From the NCBI GenBank assembly GCA_947648875.1, contig CANSPM010000007.1:1-64000 (forward strand): DNA of 64,000 nucleotides, read 5' to 3'. This document shows positions 27,640 to 35,913 of this stretch, piece after piece. Each line of letters begins with the position of its first letter. Position 1 is the first letter of the stretch. The notes below the pieces were generated by a model. The model did not search any database. It worked only from the letters and a program-made list of their open reading frames with translations, and had not been told where the DNA came from. Source of the DNA: an uncultured Lachnospiraceae bacterium. Lineage in GTDB: Bacteria; Bacillota; Clostridia; Lachnospirales; Lachnospiraceae. Both the position numbers and the translations under genes were made by a program.

Positions 27640-28656
27640 TCAGTTCTTCCATGATTGATACAGCTGCGCGATTATCTGCTCTATGGGAGCCCGTCTGATC
27701 TCCACATCCCTGATTCCGTCAGTGTGGGATAACATCTCCAGCAAAAACCGAATGGACGTGTGGGACAAATCCGCCTCAAATTCAAAGACTCCATGCCTTC
27801 CGCCCAGCAGACGGCAACCCGTAAGCTCCGGCTTTCTGCCGTCTGTAGTAACCGTGAAATGTGTCATATGCCCTGTCAGCAATCGCAATCCGTCGAAATC
27901 TCCGTCATAGGCAAGTTTTCCCTTTGAGATCATCAGGATTCTCTGCGCCATCTCCTCAAGATCATCCATGTCGTGGCTTGTCACCAGAATTGTCACCCCC
28001 TCTTCCCGGTTTATCTTTTTCAGAAACTCTATCATCTGGCGTTTCGCCACCACATCCAGACCAAGCGTGGGCTCGTCCAGTAAGATCAGCTCCGGCGAGT
28101 GCAGCAGCATCATGGCCAGATCCGCCCGCATCCGCTGTCCCAGTGACAATTCTCTGGCAAAGGTGCACAGAATCTCATCCATCTCCAAAAGTTCCTTCAT
28201 CCTTTCCAGGTTCCGCTTATACACCTGGTCCGGAATATCCCATACTACCTTTTTCCATTCAAAGCTCTGTATTACCGGGTGATCCCACCAGAGTTCTGTG
28301 CGGTTTCCAAACAAAACCCCAATCCGTTTCATAAGCGCGATTCTGTCCTTCTCCGGCGACATCCCCAACACGGAGATGCTGCCCCTCGTGGGTTGAAGCA
28401 TACCGGACAGCAATTTCATGGTTGTGCTCTTTCCCGCTCCGTTCGGCCCCGCATAAGCCACAAACTCACCCCTTTCAATCAGAAAGGTAATGTCCTCCAG
28501 CGCGGCCACTGTCCTTTTTTGCTGCCTGAAAATGCTTCTCACCCCCTCCTTTCTCTGCCATTGTGTAAATATTTTACTGACGGAATCTACAATTACCGCC
28601 GTATGCTTAAGAGCGATGTCCCCCTGAGACATATCTGTTAATTCCTTTTTGGACAT
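27640..28656 (-). CDS. ABC transporter ATP-binding protein (ABC-2 type export)
   Basis: A 338-residue ABC ATPase. Walker A is AGPNGAGKST, the signature LSLGQRMRADLA, Walker B LILLDEPTLGLD, and the switch His is in VTSHDMDD. It has an N-terminal extension of about 25 residues and a C-terminal domain (about 255-338) as in ATPases paired with COG3694/COG4587 permeases. The ATG at 28656 follows AAAGGAT and lies 50 bases inside the end of the upstream permease gene, so the three genes form one coupled operon. The substrate is unknown. Confidence 0.92.
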   Translation of the reverse strand: MSKKELTDMSQGDIALKHTAVIVDSVSKIFTQWQRKEGVRSIFRQQKRTVAALEDITFLIERGEFVAYAGPNGAGKSTTMKLLSGMLQPTRGSISVLGMSPEKDRIALMKRIGVLFGNRTELWWDHPVIQSFEWKKVVWDIPDQVYKRNLERMKELLEMDEILCTFARELSLGQRMRADLAMMLLHSPELILLDEPTLGLDVVAKRQMIEFLKKINREEGVTILVTSHDMDDLEEMAQRILMISKGKLAYDGDFDGLRLLTGHMTHFTVTTDGRKPELTGCRLLGGRHGVFEFEADLSHTSIRFLLEMLSHTDGIRDVEIRRAPIEQIIAQLYQSWKN

Positions 28657-29452
28657 AGTATCGAAATCCTTTCTTAAAAAAGCAGGTTGCCAGCATCGCC
28701 GCGAAAAGCGCGAACGCTGTGGGATAAAAAGTTTCAAGCGCGTTGGTCTTACCCAGCAATATCATTGTGGGAAGCCACGCCATAAGCCCTGCCGGAAAAA
28801 CGGTCAGCAGCGGATACCGGACATATGCCGGCATACCGGACAGAGGAAAGGTCATGGTGCGCTCCACGCTGTATATCACTGTAGAGGATATTTCCTCGCA
28901 CTGCACCGGCGCGTAAAAGGCAAGGCTGGAAAGCAGATAAGAGAGTGACACTACTGTCACCATGCTGACTGCCAGCAGAAGAACCAACAGCCCCGGCCAC
29001 CACCACGGCAGAGATTTCCCCAGATTGCGCAGCGCCACAATCAGCAGCGCAACTCCCACCAAAAAGGTACTGGAGCCGGTAAAAGGAAAAATCCCCACTG
29101 TGAGCTGTACCCCATAGGGAAGGGGCATGACAAACATATGCTCCCACTGTCCTCTGCCTATAATCCTGCTGGGAAACAGCGCATTGCAGCCACCCATCAT
29201 ATTCAGAAACCCCATGACGATATTGCCGTATGCCAGCATAAACAGGACCTCAAACCGGTCCATGCCGCCAATCCCGCCGTATTTCCAGGCCAACAGAAAT
29301 ATTCCGGAGACGGCAGATATGTTGGAAATCAGATCCGCAGCTATGACAAGGGCCATAAACTTTCCGTCCCGCGTCAGGGAGGCCAGATCCATCCTCGCGT
29401 ATATCCCCAGCAATTTAAAATATCTCTTTACAGATACCCTGTTATCCACCAA
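28607..29452 (-). CDS. ABC-2 type permease (COG3694-like)
   Basis: A 281-residue membrane protein with six hydrophobic segments. The central RGQWEHMFVMPLPYG region and the C-terminal TNALETFYPTAFALFAAM match the ABC-2/DUF990 permease pattern. It starts with GTG, 11 bases inside the end of the preceding permease gene, and ends 50 bases inside the ATPase gene. It presumably pairs with the next-door permease as a heterodimer. Confidence 0.85.
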   Translation of the reverse strand: MVDNRVSVKRYFKLLGIYARMDLASLTRDGKFMALVIAADLISNISAVSGIFLLAWKYGGIGGMDRFEVLFMLAYGNIVMGFLNMMGGCNALFPSRIIGRGQWEHMFVMPLPYGVQLTVGIFPFTGSSTFLVGVALLIVALRNLGKSLPWWWPGLLVLLLAVSMVTVVSLSYLLSSLAFYAPVQCEEISSTVIYSVERTMTFPLSGMPAYVRYPLLTVFPAGLMAWLPTMILLGKTNALETFYPTAFALFAAMLATCFFKKGFRYYVQKGINRYVSGGHRS

Positions 29453-30212
29453 AACTCACCATCCTCTCCCGTGACCTCCGAAACCAACAGACTGCGGCGA
29501 TCCATATAACCGCGTTCCAAAAAAGCTGTACCGGCAAAACTTCGGCTGCGTCAGCGCTCCCCACATACAATGCCAGAAAAGCGCCCCCAAGGCTTCCGAA
29601 GGGCTGATAGAGAATCCATCTGTCCATGCCGAAGGGCAATATTCGAAAAGGTATCACCGTCCCCGAGAAAAAGGATACGATGGCGCTCCTGATCACATAA
29701 GTGAGCCAGGAGACATTGCGCAGTCTGACCGTGACGCAATAAAACAGTATCTCAAACGCGAATCCCAGAGATATGCTTAAAAACAGCGACGGAACCGCCC
29801 AAAGGGTTTGGGGCAGGACCCGGATACCCAAAACCGGGGCCAGCAACAGCATAGGCACTGAAAACAGGGCCAGCATCGGCGTCCACTCTCCCACCGTCCT
29901 CGCGATTACCTGCCCGAACACCGACATGGGACGGGTAAACAATTCCAAACTTCTGGTATCAAAATCCCAGGCTGACAGACAGGTATTTACGACCATCAGA
30001 TCCGCCGCGACAACGTTGATATAGGTGTGGCTCAATAACTGTGAAACCGACATTTCCCCCTCTGTTCCGCTCTCCGCCAACACTCTCCAGATACACAAAA
30101 GGGGTACCAGATATACCAGTCTCATAAAGATCTCCGGTACAAGATATAGCAGACCGCCGTTTGTCCTTGCCTGCGCAGCCATTCGGACGGTCATTTCATA
30201 TTTACCAAACAT
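29442..30212 (-). CDS. ABC-2 type permease (COG4587-like)
   Basis: A 256-residue membrane protein with six predicted helices and the RSLELFTRPMSVFG loop typical of the first permease in these three-gene exporters. It has a strong GAAAGGAGAG site and is the first gene of the operon, followed by the second permease and the ATPase. Known relatives export lipids, drugs or peptides; nothing here points to a substrate. Confidence 0.85.
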   Translation of the reverse strand: MFGKYEMTVRMAAQARTNGGLLYLVPEIFMRLVYLVPLLCIWRVLAESGTEGEMSVSQLLSHTYINVVAADLMVVNTCLSAWDFDTRSLELFTRPMSVFGQVIARTVGEWTPMLALFSVPMLLLAPVLGIRVLPQTLWAVPSLFLSISLGFAFEILFYCVTVRLRNVSWLTYVIRSAIVSFFSGTVIPFRILPFGMDRWILYQPFGSLGGAFLALYVGSADAAEVLPVQLFWNAVIWIAAVCWFRRSRERMVSFGG

Positions 30213-30312
30213 GTTTATTTCTCTCCTTTCGCAGTTGATTTTCAGCCGGCTATGCTGTCAGACATACATTCCTCCTCCACATACCAGCCAGACTATTTCC
30301 TGTTTCAGGGCA

Positions 30313-30350
30313 CAAAAATACCCTGCGCAGACCGTTTTGTCCGCGCAGGG
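30313..30350 (-). terminator. Rho-independent terminator ahead of the ABC operon
   Basis: CCCTGCGC / GCGCAGGG stem (30321-30350) followed on the minus strand by TATTTTTG. It lies downstream of the 54-residue open frame. The rest of 30213-30413 holds only a seven-residue open frame with a strong ribosome-binding site. Confidence 0.75.
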
Positions 30351-30413
30351 CATATCATCCCTAAAATCATCCTTGTATTCAACGCCACAGCATGACAAGT
30401 CTCTTTGTCTCTG

Positions 30414-30578
30414 TCATACTGCCGGGCTATGCTTTACATGGTGAGCGGCATACAAAACAATCCGTTTGCAAAAATGGGCATAGTTATCCCCTGCACCTGC
30501 CACCTTGTACGAAAAACGGCGTATGATATCACTGCCGCGAAATATTTCCTTCGCCAGAAGAACTTCGTATTGCTTCAT
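30414..30578 (-). CDS. Candidate small protein (54 residues) with its own promoter and terminator
   Basis: Starts MKQYEVLLAKEIFRG and is basic (net positive, several His near the C-terminus), with no membrane helix. A GGTGGTGAGAGG site precedes the ATG; an extended -10 promoter lies 33 bases upstream and a terminator about 65 bases past the stop. I do not recognise the sequence. The transcript looks real; whether the peptide is the product, or the RNA itself acts, cannot be told. Confidence 0.5.
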   Translation of the reverse strand: MKQYEVLLAKEIFRGSDIIRRFSYKVAGAGDNYAHFCKRIVLYAAHHVKHSPAV

Positions 30579-30610
30579 ACCTCTCACCACCTTTCCAAAA
30601 GAATGAAATA

Positions 30611-30639
30611 AGTGTATCACAAATTTTGTCCGCCTGCAA
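30611..30639 (-). promoter_or_regulatory. SigA promoter for the 54-residue open frame
   Basis: TTGCAG, 17 bases, TACACT with an extended TG before the -10, on the minus strand. Confidence 0.65.
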
Positions 30640-30773
30640 GCGAAAATTTTCACTGGACTGGTAAAAAAGTTTTATTTTGGCACTTTTAGAACGGCCACTT
30701 TTGTGTAAAATAGAGATCAATTCATCTGATCAGAGAAAGAGCCGCACCTGCGGCGGATAGTGAGGAATTATTT

Positions 30774-31730
30774 ATGAAAAAAGAACGAAATGGTAATTCA
30801 TCCGAGAAACGGAAAAAGAGTTACTTACTGCTGATCGTGGGCGCTGTGCTGCTGACTGCTGCCATAGCCTTCACCGTTTATGCCCATGGCGACAGCTACG
30901 CCGCCTCCCTCGTGACCGGAAGCCAGCTGTCGGAGGTCAAGGAGACGATCAAATCTGTGGAGGCCGGAGAGACTGCCGGAGACCTGGAGGCCCTGAAAGC
31001 GCGGCAGACTCAGCTCACCGCTCTGAAACTCAGCCAGGAGCGCCCCTACTCCTATGGACTCACCGCTCTGTTTTTCGCTCTCCTGCTGGTCACCAAAGGC
31101 CTGTACAATGCGCTCATCGGCAATGTCAGTCCCCGGGAAAGCATAAAGCGCCTGGCAATGACGGGGCTTATGGCAGCCCTGTGCTACATCGGATTCGCCG
31201 TGTTTAAGATTGATATTCCCGTAGGGCCCGGCAAGACAGCTTTCCACTTTGGCAATGTATTCTGCGTGCTGGCCGCCCTGTTGCTGGGCGGCTTCTGGGG
31301 CGGTCTGGCCGGTGCCATCGGCATGACCATCGGTGACCTGACCACCGCCTATGTGACCAGCGCTCCCAAGACTTTCCTTCTCAAGCTGTGCATCGGCCTG
31401 ATCGTGGGGCTGGTGGCCCATGGGATTTTCAAACTGAGCCGCACCCATTCCAGAAAATATGTAATGGGGGTTACCGTGTTGGCCTGCGTCTGCGGCATGG
31501 GCTTCAACATGGTGGCCGACCCGCTGGTGGGATATTTTTATAAGATGTATCTGTTGGGAATCCCCCAGGAATTGTCCGCTGCCCTGGCCAAGATGGCCAC
31601 TGTCACCACCTCCGTCAACGCCGTGGTGGCTGTGATCGCCGCCAGCATCTTCTATCTGGCGCTGCGGCCTGCCCTACGCAAGGCAGGGCTGTTCATCCAG
31701 GTGACAGACGAAAAATCGGATATGGAGTAA
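30774..31730 (+). CDS. ECF transporter S component (COG4720-like) with N-terminal extension
   Basis: A 318-residue membrane protein. Residues 120-310 look like an ECF S component: FKIDIPVGPGKTAFHFGN, LLGGFWGGLAGAIGMTIGD, then LTTAYVTSAPKTF. S components capture vitamins or similar small molecules for the EcfAAT module. Related proteins are annotated for pyridoxine, hydroxymethylpyrimidine or thiamine precursors, but the ligand is not decidable here. An extra N-terminal part (1-115) holds two membrane helices flanking a short helical loop, which is not usual. No ECF module or riboswitch is nearby. The ribosome-binding site is GTGAGG. Confidence 0.8.
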   Translation: MKKERNGNSSEKRKKSYLLLIVGAVLLTAAIAFTVYAHGDSYAASLVTGSQLSEVKETIKSVEAGETAGDLEALKARQTQLTALKLSQERPYSYGLTALFFALLLVTKGLYNALIGNVSPRESIKRLAMTGLMAALCYIGFAVFKIDIPVGPGKTAFHFGNVFCVLAALLLGGFWGGLAGAIGMTIGDLTTAYVTSAPKTFLLKLCIGLIVGLVAHGIFKLSRTHSRKYVMGVTVLACVCGMGFNMVADPLVGYFYKMYLLGIPQELSAALAKMATVTTSVNAVVAVIAASIFYLALRPALRKAGLFIQVTDEKSDME

Positions 31731-31734
31731 GCAC

Positions 31735-31762
31735 AGGCCCCGGCAGTTTTCTGCCGGGGCCT
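31735..31762 (+). terminator. Hairpin terminator after the ECF S component
   Basis: 12-bp perfect stem AGGCCCCGGCAG / CTGCCGGGGCCT with a TTTT loop, five bases after the stop. The T tail is weak (GGTTCC). Confidence 0.65.
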
Positions 31763-31904
31763 GGTTCCGCTGTGCCGTGTGTATCTGTGACATCCTCACT
31801 TTTTGCCTGTTCACAGTTTTCCATACGCGCTGACGCTGTGTGACTTTGCAAGCTCTACTTCCTGCCCAATAACTGAAAATGCTTCTAATGCAGGAATTGT
31901 TATA

Positions 31905-32156
31905 TCATTTCTTTTCCTTATGCGCTGTTATAATCGTATAACTATATGTATTTACCGTCAGGATACAATAATCTACACTCACATACCAGTTTTTGCCATT
32001 TCTGGTAATAATAGCATTAGCAGATTTGATTCTGGTTTTACACCAGTCCACCACGTCATCTGTATCTAAAGACAGATTTCTTTTAATGCGCTCTACACCT
32101 GATTCGGTTGTGTGCTATTTATCCAGATTTTTAAGTAATTCATTTTCTACGTTCAT
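31905..32156 (-). pseudogene. DUF3781 family gene broken by an amber stop
   Basis: The minus strand encodes MNVENELLKNLDK, then TAG (32115-32117), then an uninterrupted 69-codon frame: HTTESGVERIKRNL, DTDDVVDWCKTRI, NGKNWYVSVDYC, TYSYTIITAHK. This matches the DUF3781 pattern closely. An AAGGAAATGG site precedes the ATG. No start codon with a site lies just after the TAG, so the product is probably not made. The rest of the 31763-32420 gap holds a 61-codon minus-strand frame (32216-32401), Lys/Arg-rich and unrecognised, perhaps a decayed gene remnant. Confidence 0.75.
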
Positions 32157-32420
32157 TTATCCATTTCCTTATCATAAAAGCAAATTTATTACCTGTTATG
32201 CTGACGGCTCTCGTTCTAAAGCTCCCTTTCAAGGTTCATCCTGTTATAGCTGATTACCCTGGCTTTCCGCTCTTTCTCGTCCTGTTTTATCTTCTCGTTG
32301 GCTACACTTCGCCTGTCCCAATGCCTGCAATCCTTTTTCTTACGCTTCCTTTTCCCTTTGATAATGACCGCACCAAAAAAGACTACAACCGTTCGTGTCA
32401 TAGCCTTTTAGGGATGGAGA

Positions 32421-33344
32421 TCAGAAACCCACCTCCACATTACCCATGGCGCAATCAATTTCAATCAGCCTGACGGCTCCATTGTCGATATAGCGGTCTA
32501 CGGCCGCCCCGGCATAACTTTCCCCGTCAATCTCCATATTGCCTGCCGCGCAGTTCAGCTGATAGTTATAATCCTCCCTCTCGCCTTCCAGCGCCATGCT
32601 GACATTACCCATAGAGCAACTGATATTGGCACTTTCAAGAATTGTGCCCGAATAGTCCATATTGCCTGCGCTGACAGACGCTTCCACAAACTGCGACGAC
32701 ACATCCACGGTCCGCAGTTCTCCTGCCCCCAGAGACACATTCAGATAACCCAACGCCAACCGCTCCAGCACCAGCTGCCCGGCCCCCACGGATGCCACCA
32801 TATTTTGCACCTCCATGTCGGAAAACTGTAGTTGTCCGGCTCCCAGAGACACTGCCACCTCCTCCAGGGATACTGTTGTCTGCGGTAAATACAGCGTGAT
32901 TCTGCTGCTTTTAATCTCTTCCGCCAGGTTGGCGGGGCGCACGGATTTCACATACAGCACGCCGTCTTCCATATAAGCCTGCATTTTTCCAACGCTCTCT
33001 CCCTCGATATGGATATTTTCATCATCGGATTTTTTGATCTCCACCATGCTGCCGCCGATCTCCAGGTTCAGTCCGGTAAGGCTGCCGTCGCAGGCCACCT
33101 GCTGGTACACATTCCCCTTCCAGATCTCATAGTCCTCGGAAAAGATGGAGGCTTCCTCAATGCTATACGATCCCAGCCGGTCCTGTAGCAGGCCGTCAAG
33201 GTCCACCCACTCGCCGCCGAAATCCTCCAGCAACTCATTCATCTCCTCCCTGCCGCCCGTCTTTCTGCCCAGCGTATAGAACACGCCGCCTACTATAATC
33301 AGCATCAGCGCAAGCACAAAACAGAATTTCATAAATTTTTTCAT
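32421..33344 (-). CDS. DUF4097 beta-repeat membrane-anchored protein
   Basis: A 307-residue protein with an N-terminal membrane helix (about 5-25) and a long extracellular right-handed beta-repeat domain: LGAGQLQFSDM, VGAGQLVLERL, LGAGELRTVD, then SAGNMDYSG, SMGNVSMAL, AAGNMEIDG and AMGNVEVGF. This is the DUF4097 (LiaG-like) adhesin-type fold. It is the last gene of a PadR-DUF1700-DUF4097 module associated with cell-envelope stress control. The start at 33344 is preceded by AAAGG at a proper distance. Confidence 0.9.
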   Translation of the reverse strand: MKKFMKFCFVLALMLIIVGGVFYTLGRKTGGREEMNELLEDFGGEWVDLDGLLQDRLGSYSIEEASIFSEDYEIWKGNVYQQVACDGSLTGLNLEIGGSMVEIKKSDDENIHIEGESVGKMQAYMEDGVLYVKSVRPANLAEEIKSSRITLYLPQTTVSLEEVAVSLGAGQLQFSDMEVQNMVASVGAGQLVLERLALGYLNVSLGAGELRTVDVSSQFVEASVSAGNMDYSGTILESANISCSMGNVSMALEGEREDYNYQLNCAAGNMEIDGESYAGAAVDRYIDNGAVRLIEIDCAMGNVEVGF

Positions 33345-33410
33345 AATCTTCATGCCTTTCTTATTTAGAGTTCCGCATGGACTCCATCCGGAGCCATGCT
33401 GTTCAGAGTT

Positions 33411-34340
33411 CTAGAATAACTTCTTTATTCGTTTGCACAGCCAGCGTATGCCCCGGAATATAGCCGGGGTAGCCACACCTGCCATGGCAACCGCAGCCAT
33501 CAAAAAGAAAATTCCAATGCTCACCGCAATGAGTCCGCCACCCACAAGCCCCAGTCCGGCCAACGGATAAAGGCTCATGCCCACTGCACCCACAACACAG
33601 ACAAAGAGCCCTGCCAAAATACATACCACCGCCGCAACGCCAAAGGCAAAGATCATGGCAAACCAGGTGATGACCAGGCCCAGCACTCCTGCCAGAAGGC
33701 CCCCGATAATCCCCAGCGCGCCTCCCAGAAGACCTGCGCCCACAGGCAGAAGTATAATACACAGAATTACGATCAGCGCTATGACACCGCCGGACATTGA
33801 TCCCTGTCCTTCTTTGCCCGATTTTCCCTGAGCGCCCTGTCCCGCTCCTCCCCATGAGGACACAGGCCAGGGTTTTGCCGCCATGGCCGCTGCCGGAGCG
33901 GGACCCGCAGGCGCGGGAGCCTCCGGACCCTGTCCACACATATTTACGCCCTGCGTCCTGGTGCCCTGCGCGGTGGCATTTTGTGCTGCGGTGCCCCGCG
34001 CCGCCGTATTCGGAGCGGCGGCATTATGCGCTTCCGCGCTCTGCCTGGCACTCTCCTGGTTCGGATTCTCCTCCGAAAAGGTACCATATTCTGTAAGCTC
34101 CCTGCCCGTAACAGGCTTTCGAGCCTCATAGCCGTCCCCATAGCCTGCTCCATACAGATCTCTTCTGATATTCTCCGCCACCCGGGCAGGATTGCCCAGA
34201 GCTTCCAACACTGCCTGTTCGTTCTCCGGCCCGGCGTCGTCAAAATAATCGCCATAATATTGCAGGGCCTCCTTTCGTTCCTGCTCAGAAATATTTTGCA
34301 GCAGTCTCTCCAGCTGCCTCATAAATTCTACTTTATTCAT
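33411..34340 (-). CDS. DUF1700 (HAAS) membrane protein
   Basis: A 309-residue protein. The N-terminal cytoplasmic HAAS domain (1-85: FMRQLERLLQNI, EALQYYGDYFDDAG, EALGNPARVAENI) precedes a low-complexity Ala/Thr/Gly/Pro linker (about 85-180) and a polytopic membrane domain (about 185-300). HAAS domains link to PadR-regulated transport or sensing modules. The ATG at 34340 follows TAAGGAGG and starts just past the padR stop. The long Ala-rich linker is unusual. Confidence 0.9.
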   Translation of the reverse strand: MNKVEFMRQLERLLQNISEQERKEALQYYGDYFDDAGPENEQAVLEALGNPARVAENIRRDLYGAGYGDGYEARKPVTGRELTEYGTFSEENPNQESARQSAEAHNAAAPNTAARGTAAQNATAQGTRTQGVNMCGQGPEAPAPAGPAPAAAMAAKPWPVSSWGGAGQGAQGKSGKEGQGSMSGGVIALIVILCIILLPVGAGLLGGALGIIGGLLAGVLGLVITWFAMIFAFGVAAVVCILAGLFVCVVGAVGMSLYPLAGLGLVGGGLIAVSIGIFFLMAAVAMAGVATPAIFRGIRWLCKRIKKLF

Positions 34341-34350
34341 TCCTGCCTCC

Positions 34351-34668
34351 TTAACCCTTCCCTCCAAACAGCGAGGTAACTTTCTTAGAATAGCTGCGCC
34401 ATTCACTCTCATAGAGCTGTAGTTGGGCCCAGCCCCTGCTGGTCACCTTATAGTAACGCCTGTTTCGTCCCGCGCATTCCCTGTCATATACCTCCAGACA
34501 GTCGTCCTTCTGTAGACGGCGCAGTACCGGATACAGCGTGGATTCCGACAAATCTATAATCTGCCGCACATCCTGGGTAATCTTATACCCGTATGTTCCC
34601 TCCGGCTCCTTGGACACCACCGCCAGTACAATGGCATCCAACAGAGCGGCACCTGTATTAAATACCAT
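34351..34668 (-). CDS. PadR family transcriptional regulator
   Basis: A 105-residue winged-helix repressor with the PadR core: IVLAVVSKEPEGTYGYKI, LSESTLYPVLRRLQKDDCLE, and NRRYYKVTSRG (the wing). First gene of the padR-DUF1700-DUF4097 operon. It is probably autoregulated through the inverted repeat over the promoter at 35027-35089, roughly 385 bases upstream, leaving a long leader. Confidence 0.93.
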   Translation of the reverse strand: MVFNTGAALLDAIVLAVVSKEPEGTYGYKITQDVRQIIDLSESTLYPVLRRLQKDDCLEVYDRECAGRNRRYYKVTSRGWAQLQLYESEWRSYSKKVTSLFGGKG

Positions 34669-34792
34669 GCTCTTTCCTTTCTATGGTAGCGATATCGGAA
34701 ATATCATTTCAAGCCTGTTCAAAACGGATCTATATGTTTTTGCAGAAACCGAAATCAGATATTTCAATACCGCTTACCAGAATGAGAGATCC

Positions 34793-34881
34793 GCATGTTC
34801 CCCATGCACTCAGCCCTGTAATTTGTGTCAGCCCCCTTACGGGTGCTCTGACATAAATCAGTGCGATCTACAGGAACATGC
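34793..34881 (-). ncRNA. Structured element in the long leader of the padR operon
   Basis: Nested complementary arms: GCATGTTCC (34793-34801) with GGAACATGC (34873-34881), GCACT (34806-34810) with AGTGC (34860-34864), TGTCAG (34826-34831) with CTGACA (34848-34853), and a CCC/GGG stem whose RNA loop is GUAA (a GNRA tetraloop). An alternative pairing, CCTGTA (34815-34820) with TACAGG (34869-34874), would disrupt the outer stem. It lies within the 5' leader and matches no riboswitch I know. Confidence 0.5.
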
Positions 34882-35026
34882 ACTTATCATTTCCTCTTGA
34901 TTTTCTTTGCAGGCTGATTATGAAAATGGCGTCTGCGGCACAGGGCTGACATCGTTGCAAAGTTCCGCTTACACTCTGGCAATACCTCTCCCCGCAGAGG
35001 CAGACGTTATACTGTGTAGCCATACA

Positions 35027-35089
35027 ATATTATATGGCGTATAGTATTGCTGATGAACATACTATACGTCATATAATATGCTTTGTCAA
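35027..35089 (-). promoter_or_regulatory. padR operon promoter within a 21-bp inverted-repeat operator
   Basis: SigA promoter TTGACA (35084-35089), 17 bases, TATAGT (35061-35066). Two 21-bp arms (35027-35047 and 35059-35079) are inverted copies with one mismatch, separated by 11 bases. The right arm covers the -10 and spacer, the left arm lies past the start site. The layout fits a repressor site, most simply for the PadR protein encoded here. Confidence 0.75.
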
Positions 35090-35164
35090 TCCCTTTTTAG
35101 ATAATTTTAGGTCTCTCGTCAAAACAAATTTCCCACCAAATGCCAGCGGGATATTTCTACCATA

Positions 35165-35206
35165 CTGACAAACGGTCAGATTTTCAATAATCTGGCCGTT
35201 TGTCAG
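35165..35206. repeat. 18-bp inverted repeat after the PlsY-like gene
   Basis: Arms CTGACAAACGGTCAGATT and AATCTGGCCGTTTGTCAG with a 6-base loop, one G-U position, seven bases past the stop. No T-run on either side, so it may protect the 3' end or act as a weak terminator. Confidence 0.6.
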
Positions 35207-35212
35207 CATAAT

Positions 35213-35854
35213 TCATATGGAAAATGGAGTCGTTTTCTTTGCCACTTCTGCGGCCTGCTGCTCCAGCGCCTGTCGACGCAGGCTGTTCTTGTGAACCACA
35301 ATGCAGGAAATCATCAGCATTCCGCCGCAGATTTGCCAGGGAATCCATCTGGAATAAAGCATATATAAGGAGCTCACGGCCAGCAGAACATAGGTGATCC
35401 GCGTTCTCCGTGTATGGGGTCGTATGCGCACCACCAGGGAAAAAAACAGATAGATGCTGCACAGCGCGAAAATGGGCTCCGTATGGATAGGCATCAGTCC
35501 GATCAATACCCCAAAAGATACCGCGATGGCTTTTCCCCCTCTGCCCCGGTGGTACAGGGAATAGGCATGTCCCAGCACCGGGGCCGCCATAATCAGGGAG
35601 AAGAGACAGCCACTCTCCAGCCCCAGCCGCAACGCGATATGCACGGGCATCACCCCCTTACAGATATCCCCCAGCAGACACAGTAAGCCCACCGGGATTC
35701 CCGCGTGCTGCATGGCATTGGCCGTCCCGGGATTGTGGTCTTCACTGAGTGCCACGATATCCACTTTCTTAATCCATTTAGGAAGATACTGACTGAACAG
35801 AATACTGCCGCACAGAATTCCCACCACAATCATTATAATCTCATTTTCCAACAT
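35213..35854 (-). CDS. PlsY-like glycerol-3-phosphate acyltransferase family protein
   Basis: A 213-residue membrane protein. PlsY joins acyl-phosphate to glycerol-3-phosphate. Three family motifs are recognisable but changed: GS near residue 17, then DHNPGTANA in place of GSGNxGATN, LGDICKGVMP for motif 2, and GHAYSLYHRGRGGKAIAVSFG for motif 3 with GGK intact. This suggests a diverged paralog rather than the housekeeping enzyme. It follows a diacylglycerol-type glycosyltransferase gene, so a role in membrane glycolipid synthesis is a reasonable inference. Confidence 0.8.
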   Translation of the reverse strand: MLENEIIMIVVGILCGSILFSQYLPKWIKKVDIVALSEDHNPGTANAMQHAGIPVGLLCLLGDICKGVMPVHIALRLGLESGCLFSLIMAAPVLGHAYSLYHRGRGGKAIAVSFGVLIGLMPIHTEPIFALCSIYLFFSLVVRIRPHTRRTRITYVLLAVSSLYMLYSRWIPWQICGGMLMISCIVVHKNSLRRQALEQQAAEVAKKTTPFSI

Positions 35855-35913
35855 AATCGCACCTCTTTTTGCATCTTAGCGGCGGGATGAGCGTCCTCTT
35901 CCTCCGCCTTTTC

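Noticed and set aside
32216..32401. Minus-strand 61-codon Lys/Arg-rich frame
   Set aside because: No recognised family, no good start signal, next to a pseudogene; treated as possible gene debris.
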